This document shows positions 49,804 through 59,276 of a stretch of 64,000 nt of DNA, in pieces. The notes below the pieces were generated by a model that had not been told where the DNA came from, did not search any database, and worked only from the letters and a program-made list of their open reading frames with translations. Position 1 is the first letter of the stretch; each line of letters starts with the position of its first letter. This stretch comes from Dipylidium caninum (taxonomy: Eukaryota; Platyhelminthes; Cestoda; Cyclophyllidea; Dipylidiidae): positions 1 to 64,000 of the forward strand of contig QEYB01000221.1 of NCBI GenBank assembly GCA_017562135.1. The letters run 5' to 3'. The position numbers were made by a program, and so were the translations under genes.

Positions 49804-52648
49804 CTATTAAATCTAGAAGCACTGTTCTCCCTCAACTGGTAAGCAATGAAAACATCCTCATCAGGGCCTTGCAGGTACCACTCAAGCCCAAACCCCTTTA
49901 AAGATCTCTGAGAATCATAATTAGTCTCTTCAACATTTGGATGTCTTAAAATTGGCAAAAACAAATACTTGCACCAAAGCTCTTACCACTGGGAACCTTT
50001 GACAAAATTTTCGAGACGAAGCATGCCAATTTAAAGGATCATGCATACTTTAAATGTTGAGAAATTTGTCGCGAAAGCCTGTTCCTCACCACTTAAACAC
50101 AAAATTGAACAGACATAAGCTGCTCGCGGAACGTTGTCCCTTTTCCAGGCTTGAGGTGTTTCCTTGCATAGTGTGTGGCTTCCATGCCGACTGTGTGGGC
50201 AGTGTTCCAGTAGCGCCTTTTACTCTTCCACTTCTCTACCCGTAGGAGTCGAGGCGGCAAAATTTTCGAGTAGGCGGTTTGAGCGAAACAAGCATCGGCC
50301 TGCCATGCAATTTACGACCAGTAAACCTTCTCATTAACACTTTGAGTGCAATTTGGAATGAGGTGGAGTCCTAAACTTTTGCTTTGGTCGAAAACCTCGC
50401 CTACTTCGTTGGGAACAATATGTAAACGCCCCGTAATCATGCACACATGCCTTCGGAAAATGTCTGCTGGTGTTAATGCTGGCCATTGCAAACTCCGCTA
50501 ATAAAATGCACCAAACCTACGATCGCCCCATTAATTATACCCTTTATCAGAATAATGATATTCAGTGTTTTTTTCGTGCAATTCATTTTAGTCCTCTTTC
50601 GATGCCCACATTATGTCTTCATGATTGGCAAAAGTCATTGTTGCCTTGTCAGTATCGTTATTAGCGAGACTCCAGGCACTTTCGTCCACTCCACTCCACA
50701 CCCAACCAACAACCATTCACCAACGTTTTGCCACCATGTCGGAAGTCTAGACTTTTTCCATGCGTTGCTGCTAGCACTGACACCGAGTATATACGAGTGG
50801 ACACTACGGGTCCAGAAGCAGCTTCTTCGTCAAAATAAACAAATTGCCTGGGTGCCAAAAGGTGTTATGTGGTGCATGCTAAATTATTGACACCAAACAC
50901 GATCCATCACAGGATAACCACATTGTCAAGTGGAAGTTGACAGTAGAGTAATAAGAACTAGCAAAAACGGTCCATGGTTTGTGCGATAATGTATCGGAAT
51001 CGTGTGATGGACGCGGAAAAAAAAGAGGCTGAAATGCCTACAGCGTCAACACTATTAACTCACAAAAGCATATGCCAGTTTAAGAGAATAAACTCTATGC
51101 TTCGTCAACTGCGCCCCCTAACTAAGTGGATTTCGCCTTAGTTGCAATATTCTCTTTTTACTCAACCTGATAAATCAAAATTTTACTGTTTTGACAAGGG
51201 CGAACTAATCACCGTCGGCACTAGGAAATTGCCGAGCTGCACGGGTAGATGCAAATACTATAAACCTAAATGTGTCATAAACTCGTTTTAAAGTGAGCCA
51301 AATGAGTTTTTTCTCTGAAATCGAAGTAATGCAATGAAAAGAATATCACAGCAACTTAAAAATAGGCCTTTTAAAGCTTCTCAAAATTCTCAACCAATTA
51401 CTTTCAGATCAAAAATTGTTGTAACTTAGCGGAGTTGAGTGATTTGTGGAAGTCCTCTATTTAATTAAACTATAGTGTAATGAGTTGCCCCTGGCGTATT
51501 TAGTTTATTTAAAAATTGTATATCTAAGGATTTCTCCTTAATTTTTGGCTGTAAACAATGCCCTAAATTAATCGTGATCCACCGGCCGAAATAACACCTA
51601 TACGTACGGCAAAAAACAGAATAGTTAGAAAAATGTAGGTATGCAGTTAGATTTGATATTTATATGGAATTTTTGCGTATATCAACTGTTCGTTTCCCCT
51701 GTCGGTTAGCTACAATTATCTCATCCCTAAAAACAAGTAGCCTCGAAATGTACAACAACCAACTTCGTAAAGAGCCTTTTGCTATTGACTCTCTATTTGT
51801 AGCATTCGAATGCAATCAGGAAGAAGACCATCCGTGAAAGAATAATTTGTAAGCCATTTAATATAGGAGAGTTTAAGTGGTGTCTGAACCCTTGCCTAGA
51901 TAAGGTCCATTTTGCCCAGAAGTTAGACAAAGGGACGAACCATCCCCGTAGTCTCACTTTCTTCAGATGTCGTTGACTAGACTCGGGAAGGTGGTTGTCG
52001 CACCTCAGGTTGGGGAGTTGATGAATTAATTTTATCTAGTGTGAGTTTTGCAATAAGGTTGAGACAGAGATAAACACTATCTACTTTTCCAACATTCCTA
52101 GACTAAAATTACGAACGTGTCTTTCTCGGAAGTGATCACACAGGTAGTCGTTACAGTCTCGAAACATGATTATCTTCAAAATTTATCGTACAAGTGGCAT
52201 CATAAAAACCAGACTTAAATTATTGTGCGTAATTGATGCAGCTTTACATTGGCTTGCCCTTGCAGTATAACTTTAAAAAGAGACTCCATAAAGAGCTAGA
52301 AACACAAAATGCACCAATTCATCAGGTGAGATAAAATTGCTAAAACTGCATCACTTGTCACTGACGTGTGCAATAAGGCTGCAAATACGAACGATCACGG
52401 GAGTTTTTATGCGTCAGAGTAGCGTAGTCGCGTTTTGTGCGGTTGAATCAACTCCGTTTGATTGGTAAATAAAGGTCTTACTGGATTACATCTATCCCTT
52501 GGCGTATGGAATATGAATGTGGAGGTTGAGAATGCATTCAATTATTATATGATGCATAGAAGTGTCATCTAATGTGATGGAAAAATTTTGACCTTGAAGG
52601 CATTAGTACACTTACTGTACCAGGCGGAAATATACCCACAAGCTGCCG

Positions 52649-52966
52649 TCAGAAGTAAACGGCACTCTGCAATGAGTTAGTTGGAGAAATTGCGAATATT
52701 GCACAAAGCTTAACTTGACATGGACCCGATGGTGAATATTCGCAACCGTCACTTGGTGTGATCAGCCACGAACACAATTCTCCGCCGTACAATGAGACAA
52801 TACCATCACCCACCAAAATGAATGTCGGGAAGCGACAGGCCATTACCTTCTCAATCCAGCTGTGGCCGAACCAAAGCTCGATATCCGAGACCGTTAATAC
52901 TTTCTGAGTCGACGAAAGGTCATGTATTAAACCGATACAACCTTTACCATTTGTGACTACAAACAT
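52649..52966 (-). CDS. unidentified ATG-started reading frame, 105 codons
   Basis: It starts with ATG at 52966 ('MFVVTNGKGCIGLIHDLSS') and continues with alternating hydrophobic and polar stretches ('ACRFPTFILVGDGIVSLYGG') that look like beta strands. After a possible TTGCAG acceptor near 52668 a different frame reads 'VPFTSDGSLWVYFRLV' and ends at a strong GTAAGT donor, so part of the listed frame may really be intron. The strands and the 'SDGSLWVY' motif recall beta-propeller repeats, but I cannot place it in a family and could not find an in-phase donor for the first part. Confidence 0.3.
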   Translation of the reverse strand: MFVVTNGKGCIGLIHDLSSTQKVLTVSDIELWFGHSWIEKVMACRFPTFILVGDGIVSLYGGELCSWLITPSDGCEYSPSGPCQVKLCAIFAISPTNSLQSAVYF

Positions 52967-53408
52967 TTATTTTTTGTTTGGGGTGCTTGAATTATACGGT
53001 GGCGTGAAAAACTCCATTTTTCGGGCTTAGATGAGAAGTTCGAGCAGCGGCCGATTGGTGCAAAAGTGGGTGGAAAGTTTCAGACATCCTTACGGTAACA
53101 CTTCAACATTAGCCCTTGAGTTTTTCGTTAGATTAATCACACAGGGGACCCTCTGGATTACTTAAATTAACATCGCTATTGGGATACTTTTTATATTCCA
53201 GAATGTCTATTTATATGGAAATAAGTTGATCTACACGATGACTTGAGGCTATCCGCTTAATAAACTATATCACTAAAAGCACCACGGAGTGGGATACCGC
53301 TCAGTCTACTCAAACATTGATGTCTGAACTAAAACGAGGCGCGAAGCTATGTCCACTAATTTATTCACGATTTGGTTATATACGGAGCCAGTGCAGACAA
53401 TGCACTGA

Positions 53409-53436
53409 TTTATAAATATTTATAAATATAAATATT
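53409..53436. repeat. AT-rich palindromic repeat
   Basis: Overlapping TATAAATATTTATA units read nearly the same on both strands. It lies in intergenic DNA, 0.7 kb beyond the end of the bZIP gene. Confidence 0.7.
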
Positions 53437-54152
53437 GTCACGGTCAGAATACCGAATGCGAGACGCCAGTTTAAATTGACAAGCTCCAGACTTTACGTAA
53501 GACATTCTCAGTCTATTTTAAATAAACAAAAAGTGGGTTAAAATAGTGTGAAAAGGGGAATTTCATACAGATTAGGATACAGGAGTCGAGGCATTTTTTA
53601 ACCTAAGTGGGATTATCGAAACAAGTTTTACAGAAGCACTTACCAAAAGTGATAATAAATTAACAAGACCCTAGCTAAAGTGAACGTTTCACAATTTCCG
53701 AACCTTGCATTGTTCAGGTAAACTATTCGTTCTTATCTTTGTAATCCATACCACGGATATGCTATAACCGACTTCTACCAACTTTGTTGATCCATTAGAA
53801 GCGGTTTTCTCCAAGAGGAATTGAGAAATACGTAGTGTAAGTATACATATGTATAAGCAAGTGACGTTATGCTTGAATGCACTTTAATGTATAAAAGAAG
53901 TCGAATGCGAAAAGCAACAGTAACGAAGAACGGGTTATACGTAGGTGGTGATGGCAGTAAAAAAGTCAAACTACCAGAAAAGAAAACAGAAAAGCGGTAG
54001 GGATAGCCATAAGCGCATTGTCTCGCCAGCGTCTACCATATGAAAAGGAGCGTTCTCTTAAATGCTGTCATTGGCTGCCGAGTGAACGACAGGAGGGGGA
54101 TATGGGTGAAACACAGCCTGAAAATGAATGCACGACACGAAGTAGACTACGA

Positions 54153-54348
54153 CTATCTTCCATATACATCGTTTCTACCGTCCTCATCACTGGTCTGGCT
54201 ATTAACATTTCGATTAACGTCGATGAACATGAGTATCAGCTCGCCTTCATTGGTCGTCTGTATGCGCCATTGAGCGGGATCCAATGGAGTTCCGCTGCTG
54301 TCCACGAGGTTCTGGAGCAAATGTTTCTTAGCTGAAGACAGCTCATCC
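54153..54348 (-). CDS. bZIP gene, last exon
   Basis: The acceptor is TTCTAAG, after an intron of only 58 nt; phase 2; ends TAG at 54155-54153. It continues the helix ('DELSSAKKHLLQNLVDSSG') and ends with an acidic, Asn-rich tail ('SQTSDEDGRNDVYGR'). Confidence 0.8.
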
Positions 54349-56723
54349 CTTAGAAAAAGTAACAAAAATAGAGGATTGAGATCATAGGGAGATTTGACAA
54401 ACGTACCACTTTTGTTGACGACGTCTTCGAGTACGAATAATACGTCGAGCAAGTTCAGCGTGTTCCAGGCGAAGACGGTCGAGCTGGTTGGCAAGACTGT
54501 CACGCGCCGCTGATTTGACCCGGCGACAACGCTCTGCTGCTTGTCGATTCGTTGCTCTACGACGTGCATCCAACATCGCAGTTATCTATTGAGAAAGGGA
54601 AACCGTTATTGACTAAGAAATATCTGCAAAACCGGTGAGACACTGAACAGTAATCTCACGCCTTCATAACGAAGATATGATAATATCCAAATGGGTCCGA
54701 GAAGTAAAAGGCTGGTTAGTTTTAAATTAAAATTCTACCTAGGTGGCTCCAGCCATAGATCTCGCAAAATAAAAAAAGAACGTCCTATCTCGAAGAAATA
54801 TCACAAATGGCTAGTGACAACACAATTCCTTGAGGTCTTAATGGTGACAAAAGATGTCTAGTCAAAATGCATGCATAATAAAATTTGCCTCAAAGTGCAC
54901 AGATCGATTTACCTGATCGCAAGTTAGCCCGGGCTTTGATTTAATCTCCCTAAAGTACTCATTGGAGCTGTATGCCACCTCCTCATAGGAAAACGGAACA
55001 GATAGACGCCTGAGGATATTAACGTCGCGGATATTGCGGTCGCCATGGGAGAACCGTGGGACACCTCCGAAATTGGAGGGAGAGGTCATAATTTCAGAAA
55101 ACCTAATAACTTTGTCCTCTTCCTCACGCCTACCAAACCTCTCCGGCCCGTTTTTCTCTCCTTCGCTCCCTTTAACCTCTTCATCCAAATCTTCCCCATC
55201 TTGCGCCTTTTCTCGCCAACATGGTGCTTGGTAAAAACGGCCATGGGACTCCGAATCAGAGCTGTGACCCAAATCTTCGGAAGAATCAGATTCACGTAGG
55301 CCAGTGACACAAAGATGCCTCGGTTTATCGTAGCGGGGCCAAACGAAGGTCTCCGTTTCCGTCAGACAGCGTTGTTGCCGGTTTTTAAGTTGGTCGAAAT
55401 GATCTCGGCTGAAACGGAGACGATCTCTAGTCTGGAAACCCCAAGAAACGTCGGAGAAGGATTTGATAATTCCACTATTATTTAGCGTAGGGAGAGAGGA
55501 CCTCATCAGCGCGGAAGGGCCCGTAAGAGGACCTACGAAAACGGGCACGCGGGGACTCATCGGCGTGCCCTGTGCGTTGAATGGAGTAGGCACATGGTGT
55601 GATTCTGAATTTTGACGGAGTGATGGGGTTGCCGAATTCTCAGACTATAAGAAAAAAATAGAGGCTATATGAAAGAGAGATGGGCAATGAATATCAGAGA
55701 AAGCATACAGGCGGTGTGAAAGCAAAGTATTGAGGAGACGCATCATCGGAACAATTTGTAGAGGAGTGAGTGCTTTCGAAGGGTTCGACCACCCTTTTTG
55801 ACACTGATATCTGTCGAGAGGTAAAATCCGAAGAATCGAAATTGAAATCGAGACCGGAGTTTGCCTGTAGAGGAGTAAGTAACAGGTCATCCTGCTCAGG
55901 TTTGGCCGAGACAACTATATTGGAGGTCAAATCAACTCCCACCAGTTCAGAATCAACACCCGAAATATTTGTGGAAGTTGTTGGGATGGGAAAATTTGGA
56001 CAAATACCAGACTAAAAGGAGGAATATTAGAAAAAGGAAGAGCATACATCCCGATCATGGTTTTGAGCAGTAGGTTGGAAAACTGAAATAGGCAAATGAT
56101 TTGCTTGAAAGAGGAAGTTCAATTCGTCGATCTGACCATCCTCAGGATCATCGAAACCGATTTTTTGGAGACAAATTAAGTAGTCCTGAACTACGGTAAG
56201 CACAACAAAAGCTTACGTCGATGCAAAGAGGCTCGTTAGAGCGACATGCAGCAGCTCCAAGGACGGAACAATGATCCGGATACTAGTATGAAAATACAAA
56301 CATTTAAAAGACAAAAGTGTTTCACGAAATTGACAGCGGGCGTCAACAAAGGTCATATATGTGAATAAATAGAGTTAGACCTGACATTCTAAACCAGACG
56401 AGCACAGAAATGGATAATAAAGATCATAACTTAGAAAAGTAAGCTTGCGTCGCCTGTCAAAGATTAAAGCAAATCGCGAGACCAAACGTCTATGAGAAAA
56501 ACCTTACCAATTCAGTAAGCAAGACTCTGACTTGAAAATTGCGTAGAGGAGCAATAGCCAGTCTTTTAAATGGTAATGTGCACATGAAAGATAATTTGGC
56601 GCAGTATAGGTGGACGAGAGATCTCAGAAGATGAATAGTGAAGTCTGCAACAAAAATTACGGCCTCCCGTGTTATTAAGAAGGAGCAGAAGTTTTCGAGC
56701 GATGAGGACGGTTTCTTATCCAT
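54153..56723 (-). CDS. bZIP transcription factor, seven exons
   Basis: Minus-strand exons 56723-56508, 56282-56217, 56185-56048, 56011-55709, 55644-54913, 54585-54407 and 54348-54153 join in phase into about 609 residues ending in TAG. The C-terminal part has the bZIP signature: basic region 'RATNRQAAERCRRVKSAARD', exact N-x7-R-x9-L spacing, then Leu at the next two heptads ('LANQLDRLRLEHAEL'), after which the zipper weakens (Thr, Lys, Ala). The rest is Ser/Pro-rich with acidic patches and many S/T-P sites, as in activation domains. The family binds DNA as dimers in the nucleus. The A-A-x-R-C-R core resembles CREB/ATF/Fos-type factors, but I cannot name the subfamily. ATG 56723 follows a TTTCAG, compatible with trans-splicing; the first exon is the least certain. 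Confidence 0.8.
54407..54585 (-). CDS. bZIP gene, exon 6: basic region and first zipper heptads
   Basis: The acceptor is CTCAATAG and the donor GTACGT; phase 0 to 2. It contains 'NRQAAERCRRVKSAARDSL', the DNA-contacting helix with invariant Asn and Arg, and the first three heptad leucines. An Arg-rich stretch ('RTRRRRQQK') follows inside the coil. Confidence 0.9.
54586..54912 (-). other. intron of the bZIP gene
   Basis: A 327-bp intron, GTAAAT...CTCAATAG, separating the large Ser/Pro-rich exon from the bZIP exon. I see nothing else in it. Confidence 0.75.
54913..55644 (-). CDS. bZIP gene, exon 5 (large)
   Basis: The acceptor is TTTCTTATAG and the donor GTAAAT; phase 0 to 0; 244 codons. It encodes Ser/Pro-rich sequence with proline-directed sites ('AQGTPMSPRVPVFVGPLTG'), an Asp/Ser cluster ('RESDSSEDLGHSSDSES') and an acidic/basic stretch ('QDGEDLDEEVKGSEGEKN'). 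It is the longest exon in the window. Confidence 0.82.
55709..56011 (-). CDS. bZIP gene, exon 4
   Basis: The acceptor is CCTCCTTTTAG and the donor GTATGC; phase 0 to 0; 101 codons. It is rich in Ser, Asp, Phe and Pro, with 'GLDFNFDSSDFTSRQISVSK' and 'ASPQYFAFTPP'. Bulky residues scattered among acids are typical of activation domains; that role is inferred. Confidence 0.72.
56048..56185 (-). CDS. bZIP gene, exon 3
   Basis: The acceptor is GTAGTTCAG and the donor GTATGC; phase 0 to 0. It encodes 'DYLICLQKIGFDDPEDGQID' followed by 'ELNFLFQANHLPISVF', an acidic/hydrophobic mix that could be an activation segment. The following intron is 36 nt. Confidence 0.65.
56217..56282 (-). CDS. bZIP gene, exon 2
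   Basis: A 66-bp exon between CATACTAG and GTAAGC; phase 0 to 0. It encodes 'YPDHCSVLGAAACRSNEPLC' plus two residues. It is separated from the next exon by only 31 nt. Confidence 0.55.
56508..56723 (-). CDS. bZIP gene, first coding exon (candidate)
   Basis: From ATG at 56723 ('MDKKPSSSLENFCSFLITRE') to the donor GTAAGG after TTG, phase 0. CTTTCAG just upstream could be a cis or spliced-leader acceptor. The hydrophobic C-terminal half ('LLRSLVHLYCAKLSFMC') is unusual for a transcription factor, and the plus strand is also open here (56638-56820). An internal TTTGTTGCAG acceptor (exon from 56641) would drop the ATG part. Confidence 0.4.
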
Positions 56724-58061
56724 GTTCACTGAAAGTTCATCTCACGAAAATACGATACGACGAATAATAACGCGAAAGACCAGCACGCCAACGGTAACCG
56801 CTCAGCCAATGGAACAATAAAATTTGATTTGTTTCTCGGGATGAAGTGAAATAAAACAACAAAGAAATATATCCGCGTTAGTCCACACACGCCTTACAGT
56901 TGAAAAATAAGCGTATCGTAAGCCTACGATAAGCCCTATAACTTTATTGACACGTAACAAGGAATGCTTTGAGAGATGGTCTAATAGTTCGGCCTATGGC
57001 GCGTCATAGTCATAATTTACCCTTCATAATTAAAGTGCGCAAACAACAATTTTGAAGCCGCGCCTTCCTTCAGCATTTAATTTGCCGGAAAAAATGCAAA
57101 TCACCATCGCAGTTCTCCATTTTGCACAAGACTCTGGGATGCCGTTTTCATAGGGCAATCACGATAGTTGATTATCTGGCACTTTCCTTAGAAAATAGTG
57201 TTACGACCATCTGACTCAATAATGTTGTGGCGATTCTACGGTACCGGTTATCCAGATATGGCGCCTTACTTCCCTTGGGAATGGGAACTAAATGCTATTT
57301 CCTGTAGTATGGCCGAAACAATGGGTCCAATGATCATGAAGCCATTTTGCGCTATTCAGCATAGCATAACCTACACAATTTAATTTCGTTTTTTTTCTCA
57401 GTACGTCGTATTAGTCAACTATATAGTGCTCATGGAAGCAAGGCAATGATGTCAAAATGAATATTAAAAAACTTTAAAGTAATTTATATGGTAGTGTTGC
57501 ACCTAAGTATGTATGGATATTTTGCCATTTGCTGCTACTTCAGAAAAACATTGTTGACGAGATGTGGCTAGACAGTCGAGTACCATATAGTGAATATGAC
57601 ATGTTATTAAGCTCGGAATACGACCATTCTCTCGGGAAGAGAGTAATGCTGCCTACAGTCTATTTTGCTTTAAGTGAGTCATGGTATTCTTGCCTATTAC
57701 TTGTGACTTAATTGCAATGTTATCCTTCTAAGTCCCTGGAACATTGTTAACAATCCACATAGTGCACAATTTGGAATGTTAAGAACATACCTTATTGAGA
57801 ACTCCATTTTCTAAACTCAATTACCTTCGTCTCCAGTGCTTTAATTTGAAAATTCACTGATTTACCTGTGCCTATGAAATTACACACGCTATTAATGTTT
57901 CCGCTGCGAGTCCTAATTATCGAATATCAACGAAGCTTTTAATTGAACTAAGCTACAGTAGTTACGATTTAATGAACACTCTTTGAGGCGCGTGGAACGA
58001 AAGGGGCCCTCTGTTTCCTCTGATTGGTGTTCTGTTGTCGTGCCCTCGGATGGGGGAAATA
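56724..58061. promoter_or_regulatory. probable shared upstream region of two divergent genes
   Basis: About 1.3 kb separates the bZIP start (minus) from the RABIF-like start (plus), so both promoters should lie here. I see no clear TATA box or initiator. The stretch also contains open plus-strand pieces: 57192-57383 ('YPDMAPYFPWEWELNAISC') and 57544-57673, the latter bounded by TTCAG and GTGAGT. These may be untranslated or upstream exons, or an unrelated gene. Confidence 0.3.
57544..57673 (+). other. exon-like open stretch of unknown gene
   Basis: It is bounded by CTACTTCAG and TTTAA|GTGAGT, open in phase 0 to 1, with 'DEMWLDSRVPYSEYDMLLSS' and 'YDHSLGKRVMLPTVYFAL'. It joins in phase to 57988-58066, which in turn joins to the RABIF-like exon, so it could be an upstream coding exon of that gene or part of a separate one. 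I do not recognise the sequence. Confidence 0.35.
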
Positions 58062-59276
58062 ATGGCGTGAGTTTCACGAATTTTTACCACAGTACACGAT
58101 TTGAATTCTCCACATTACATGCGGTAATTCAATTGACCCATGTTTTACTCCTTTTGCTATCCTTGCCCTTTGTAGCTTTTGTTTCCACAGAATTGAGTGA
58201 GTCTACGTTATAGCCGGTTGTTAGAGAAGCTATGAGGTTTGTGTATCTTCTTAATACGCCAAATGTGTCAAAATTTAATTGTTGTCGAGTTGTTTTTCGT
58301 TAAAGCAAGATTTTACCTGCAGAAATTGGTCTTTTTAGCAATGGCTTTGTTTGCAGTTTATTACATTTAAAATATGTCTTCCATGCAACCAAAGGTGAAC
58401 CTCACGAACAGGACTTCAGAAATCATAAGAAAGTCTACGATGGTTTATGTACGACAAATACCACGTGTACTCTATCATCTTTTAAGTATATAAGTTTTAG
58501 GAATCTAACTAACCTTCCTATAGTAGTAAACCTGGCATTGCGTTAATGCATACAATCAGTGTCTATTTATTTTGGCACACTTTTTGTTATTTTGACTACA
58601 GCGACCTAAAGTATGTTGCATTCATTGCAGAAACGACGTTTCGAGGTCAAGTGAAGCGGTGCTGAACAAGGAAGCCATCTGCTGTCCTAGGTGTCCTTGC
58701 ATTATTCTTCGCGAGAGGACTGCCTTTTTCACTACTGATGAGGTGAGATCTCCATAAATAATAACAGCCTATAGTCTATCTATTGTTTGATGAAGTTAAA
58801 GTATTCTAATCCACTCATTTATTGCACTTCATTCTTTTCTCGTCTTTTCTCAAATACGCATCCTGCTATCTTTCCATAAGTAGCATGTATTATATTACTG
58901 CATGAGTGACTCCAGTATATGCTTCCATAACTTTCCAACAAGCGCATTTGGTTAACTTGAATAACTTTGTCGAAAAGGATAATTTAATGGTATATTCTCC
59001 TTTCCGTGCAATTTGCTCTCTTTGTAGTGTAGATACATTTGAAGGTATTGAGAAGCAATGAAAATTTGGCAGGCATACGTTAAAATCTTCGATTCTCAAA
59101 TGTTGGACTCAAATCTGTACAATCTTTGAAATTTTTAGCTCTCCTTTTATACCCCTTTTTCACGTAGACACGATCATTTTAGAGGTCTGAATGCTCTAAT
59201 TGCCATGTCTGCATATATACCAAAACAGGTAATGAAAGGGGAACGGAGCGATAAGAAAGATGAGGCAAGAGGAAGG
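58062..59276 (+). CDS. RABIF: RABIF/Mss4-like zinc protein, 5' exons (incomplete)
   Basis: Exons 58062-58066 (ATG GC|GTGAGT), 58631-58742 and 59229-59276 join in phase. The product starts 'MANDVSRSSEAVLNKEAICC', then 'PRCPCIILRERTAFFTTDE' and 'VMKGERSDKKDEARGR'. Human RABIF has 'NRKAVLCQRCGSRVLQPGTALF' in the same place, with the first C-x-x-C of the zinc site followed by a short strand and a charged loop. The family binds nucleotide-free exocytic Rabs as a chaperone. The second half (the W-x-V-x-D-M-x-x-F-E-N strand and the second C-x-x-C) was not found before the window ends, so the assignment rests on about 30 residues. A cereblon-type CULT domain, which also opens with C-x-x-C, fits less well. 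Confidence 0.42.
58631..58742 (+). CDS. RABIF: RABIF-like exon with C-x-x-C
   Basis: The acceptor is TTCATTGCAG and the donor GTGAGA; phase 2 to 0. It encodes 'NDVSRSSEAVLNKEAICC' and the C-P-R-C pair. It is the clearest exon of this gene. Confidence 0.6.

Larger units (their letters stand above)
49322..49820 (+). other. STXBP5: tomosyn 3' UTR
   Basis: From the TGA to shortly after a canonical AATAAA at 49798-49803. The UTR is pyrimidine-rich and carries a 27-bp TA-rich palindromic tract at 49622-49648 and a CAGACAGA-like stretch near 49366. The end is inferred from the poly-A signal only. Confidence 0.6.
49821..54152. other. intergenic region between two convergent genes
   Basis: Tomosyn ends to the left and the bZIP gene ends to the right. 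Minus-strand frames at 50858-50661 (65 codons) and 52966-52649 (105 codons, ATG start) look somewhat protein-like and are discussed separately. AT-rich palindromic repeats sit at 53409-53436. I see no RNA gene. Confidence 0.6.

Noticed and set aside
54018..54335. Plus-strand frame of 105 codons
   Set aside because: It lies antisense to the last bZIP exon and its 3' UTR, without splice or start support.
56638..56820. Plus-strand frame of 60 codons, rather protein-like, over the first bZIP exon
   Set aside because: It starts right after a TGA, has no good acceptor, and overlaps a minus-strand exon with a clean donor and matching phase. I kept the minus-strand reading, at low confidence.
58631..58742. 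Cereblon (CULT domain) as the identity of this exon
   Set aside because: CULT also begins with C-x-x-C, but spacing and the following charged loop fit Mss4/RABIF better, and no LON-domain exons were found upstream.
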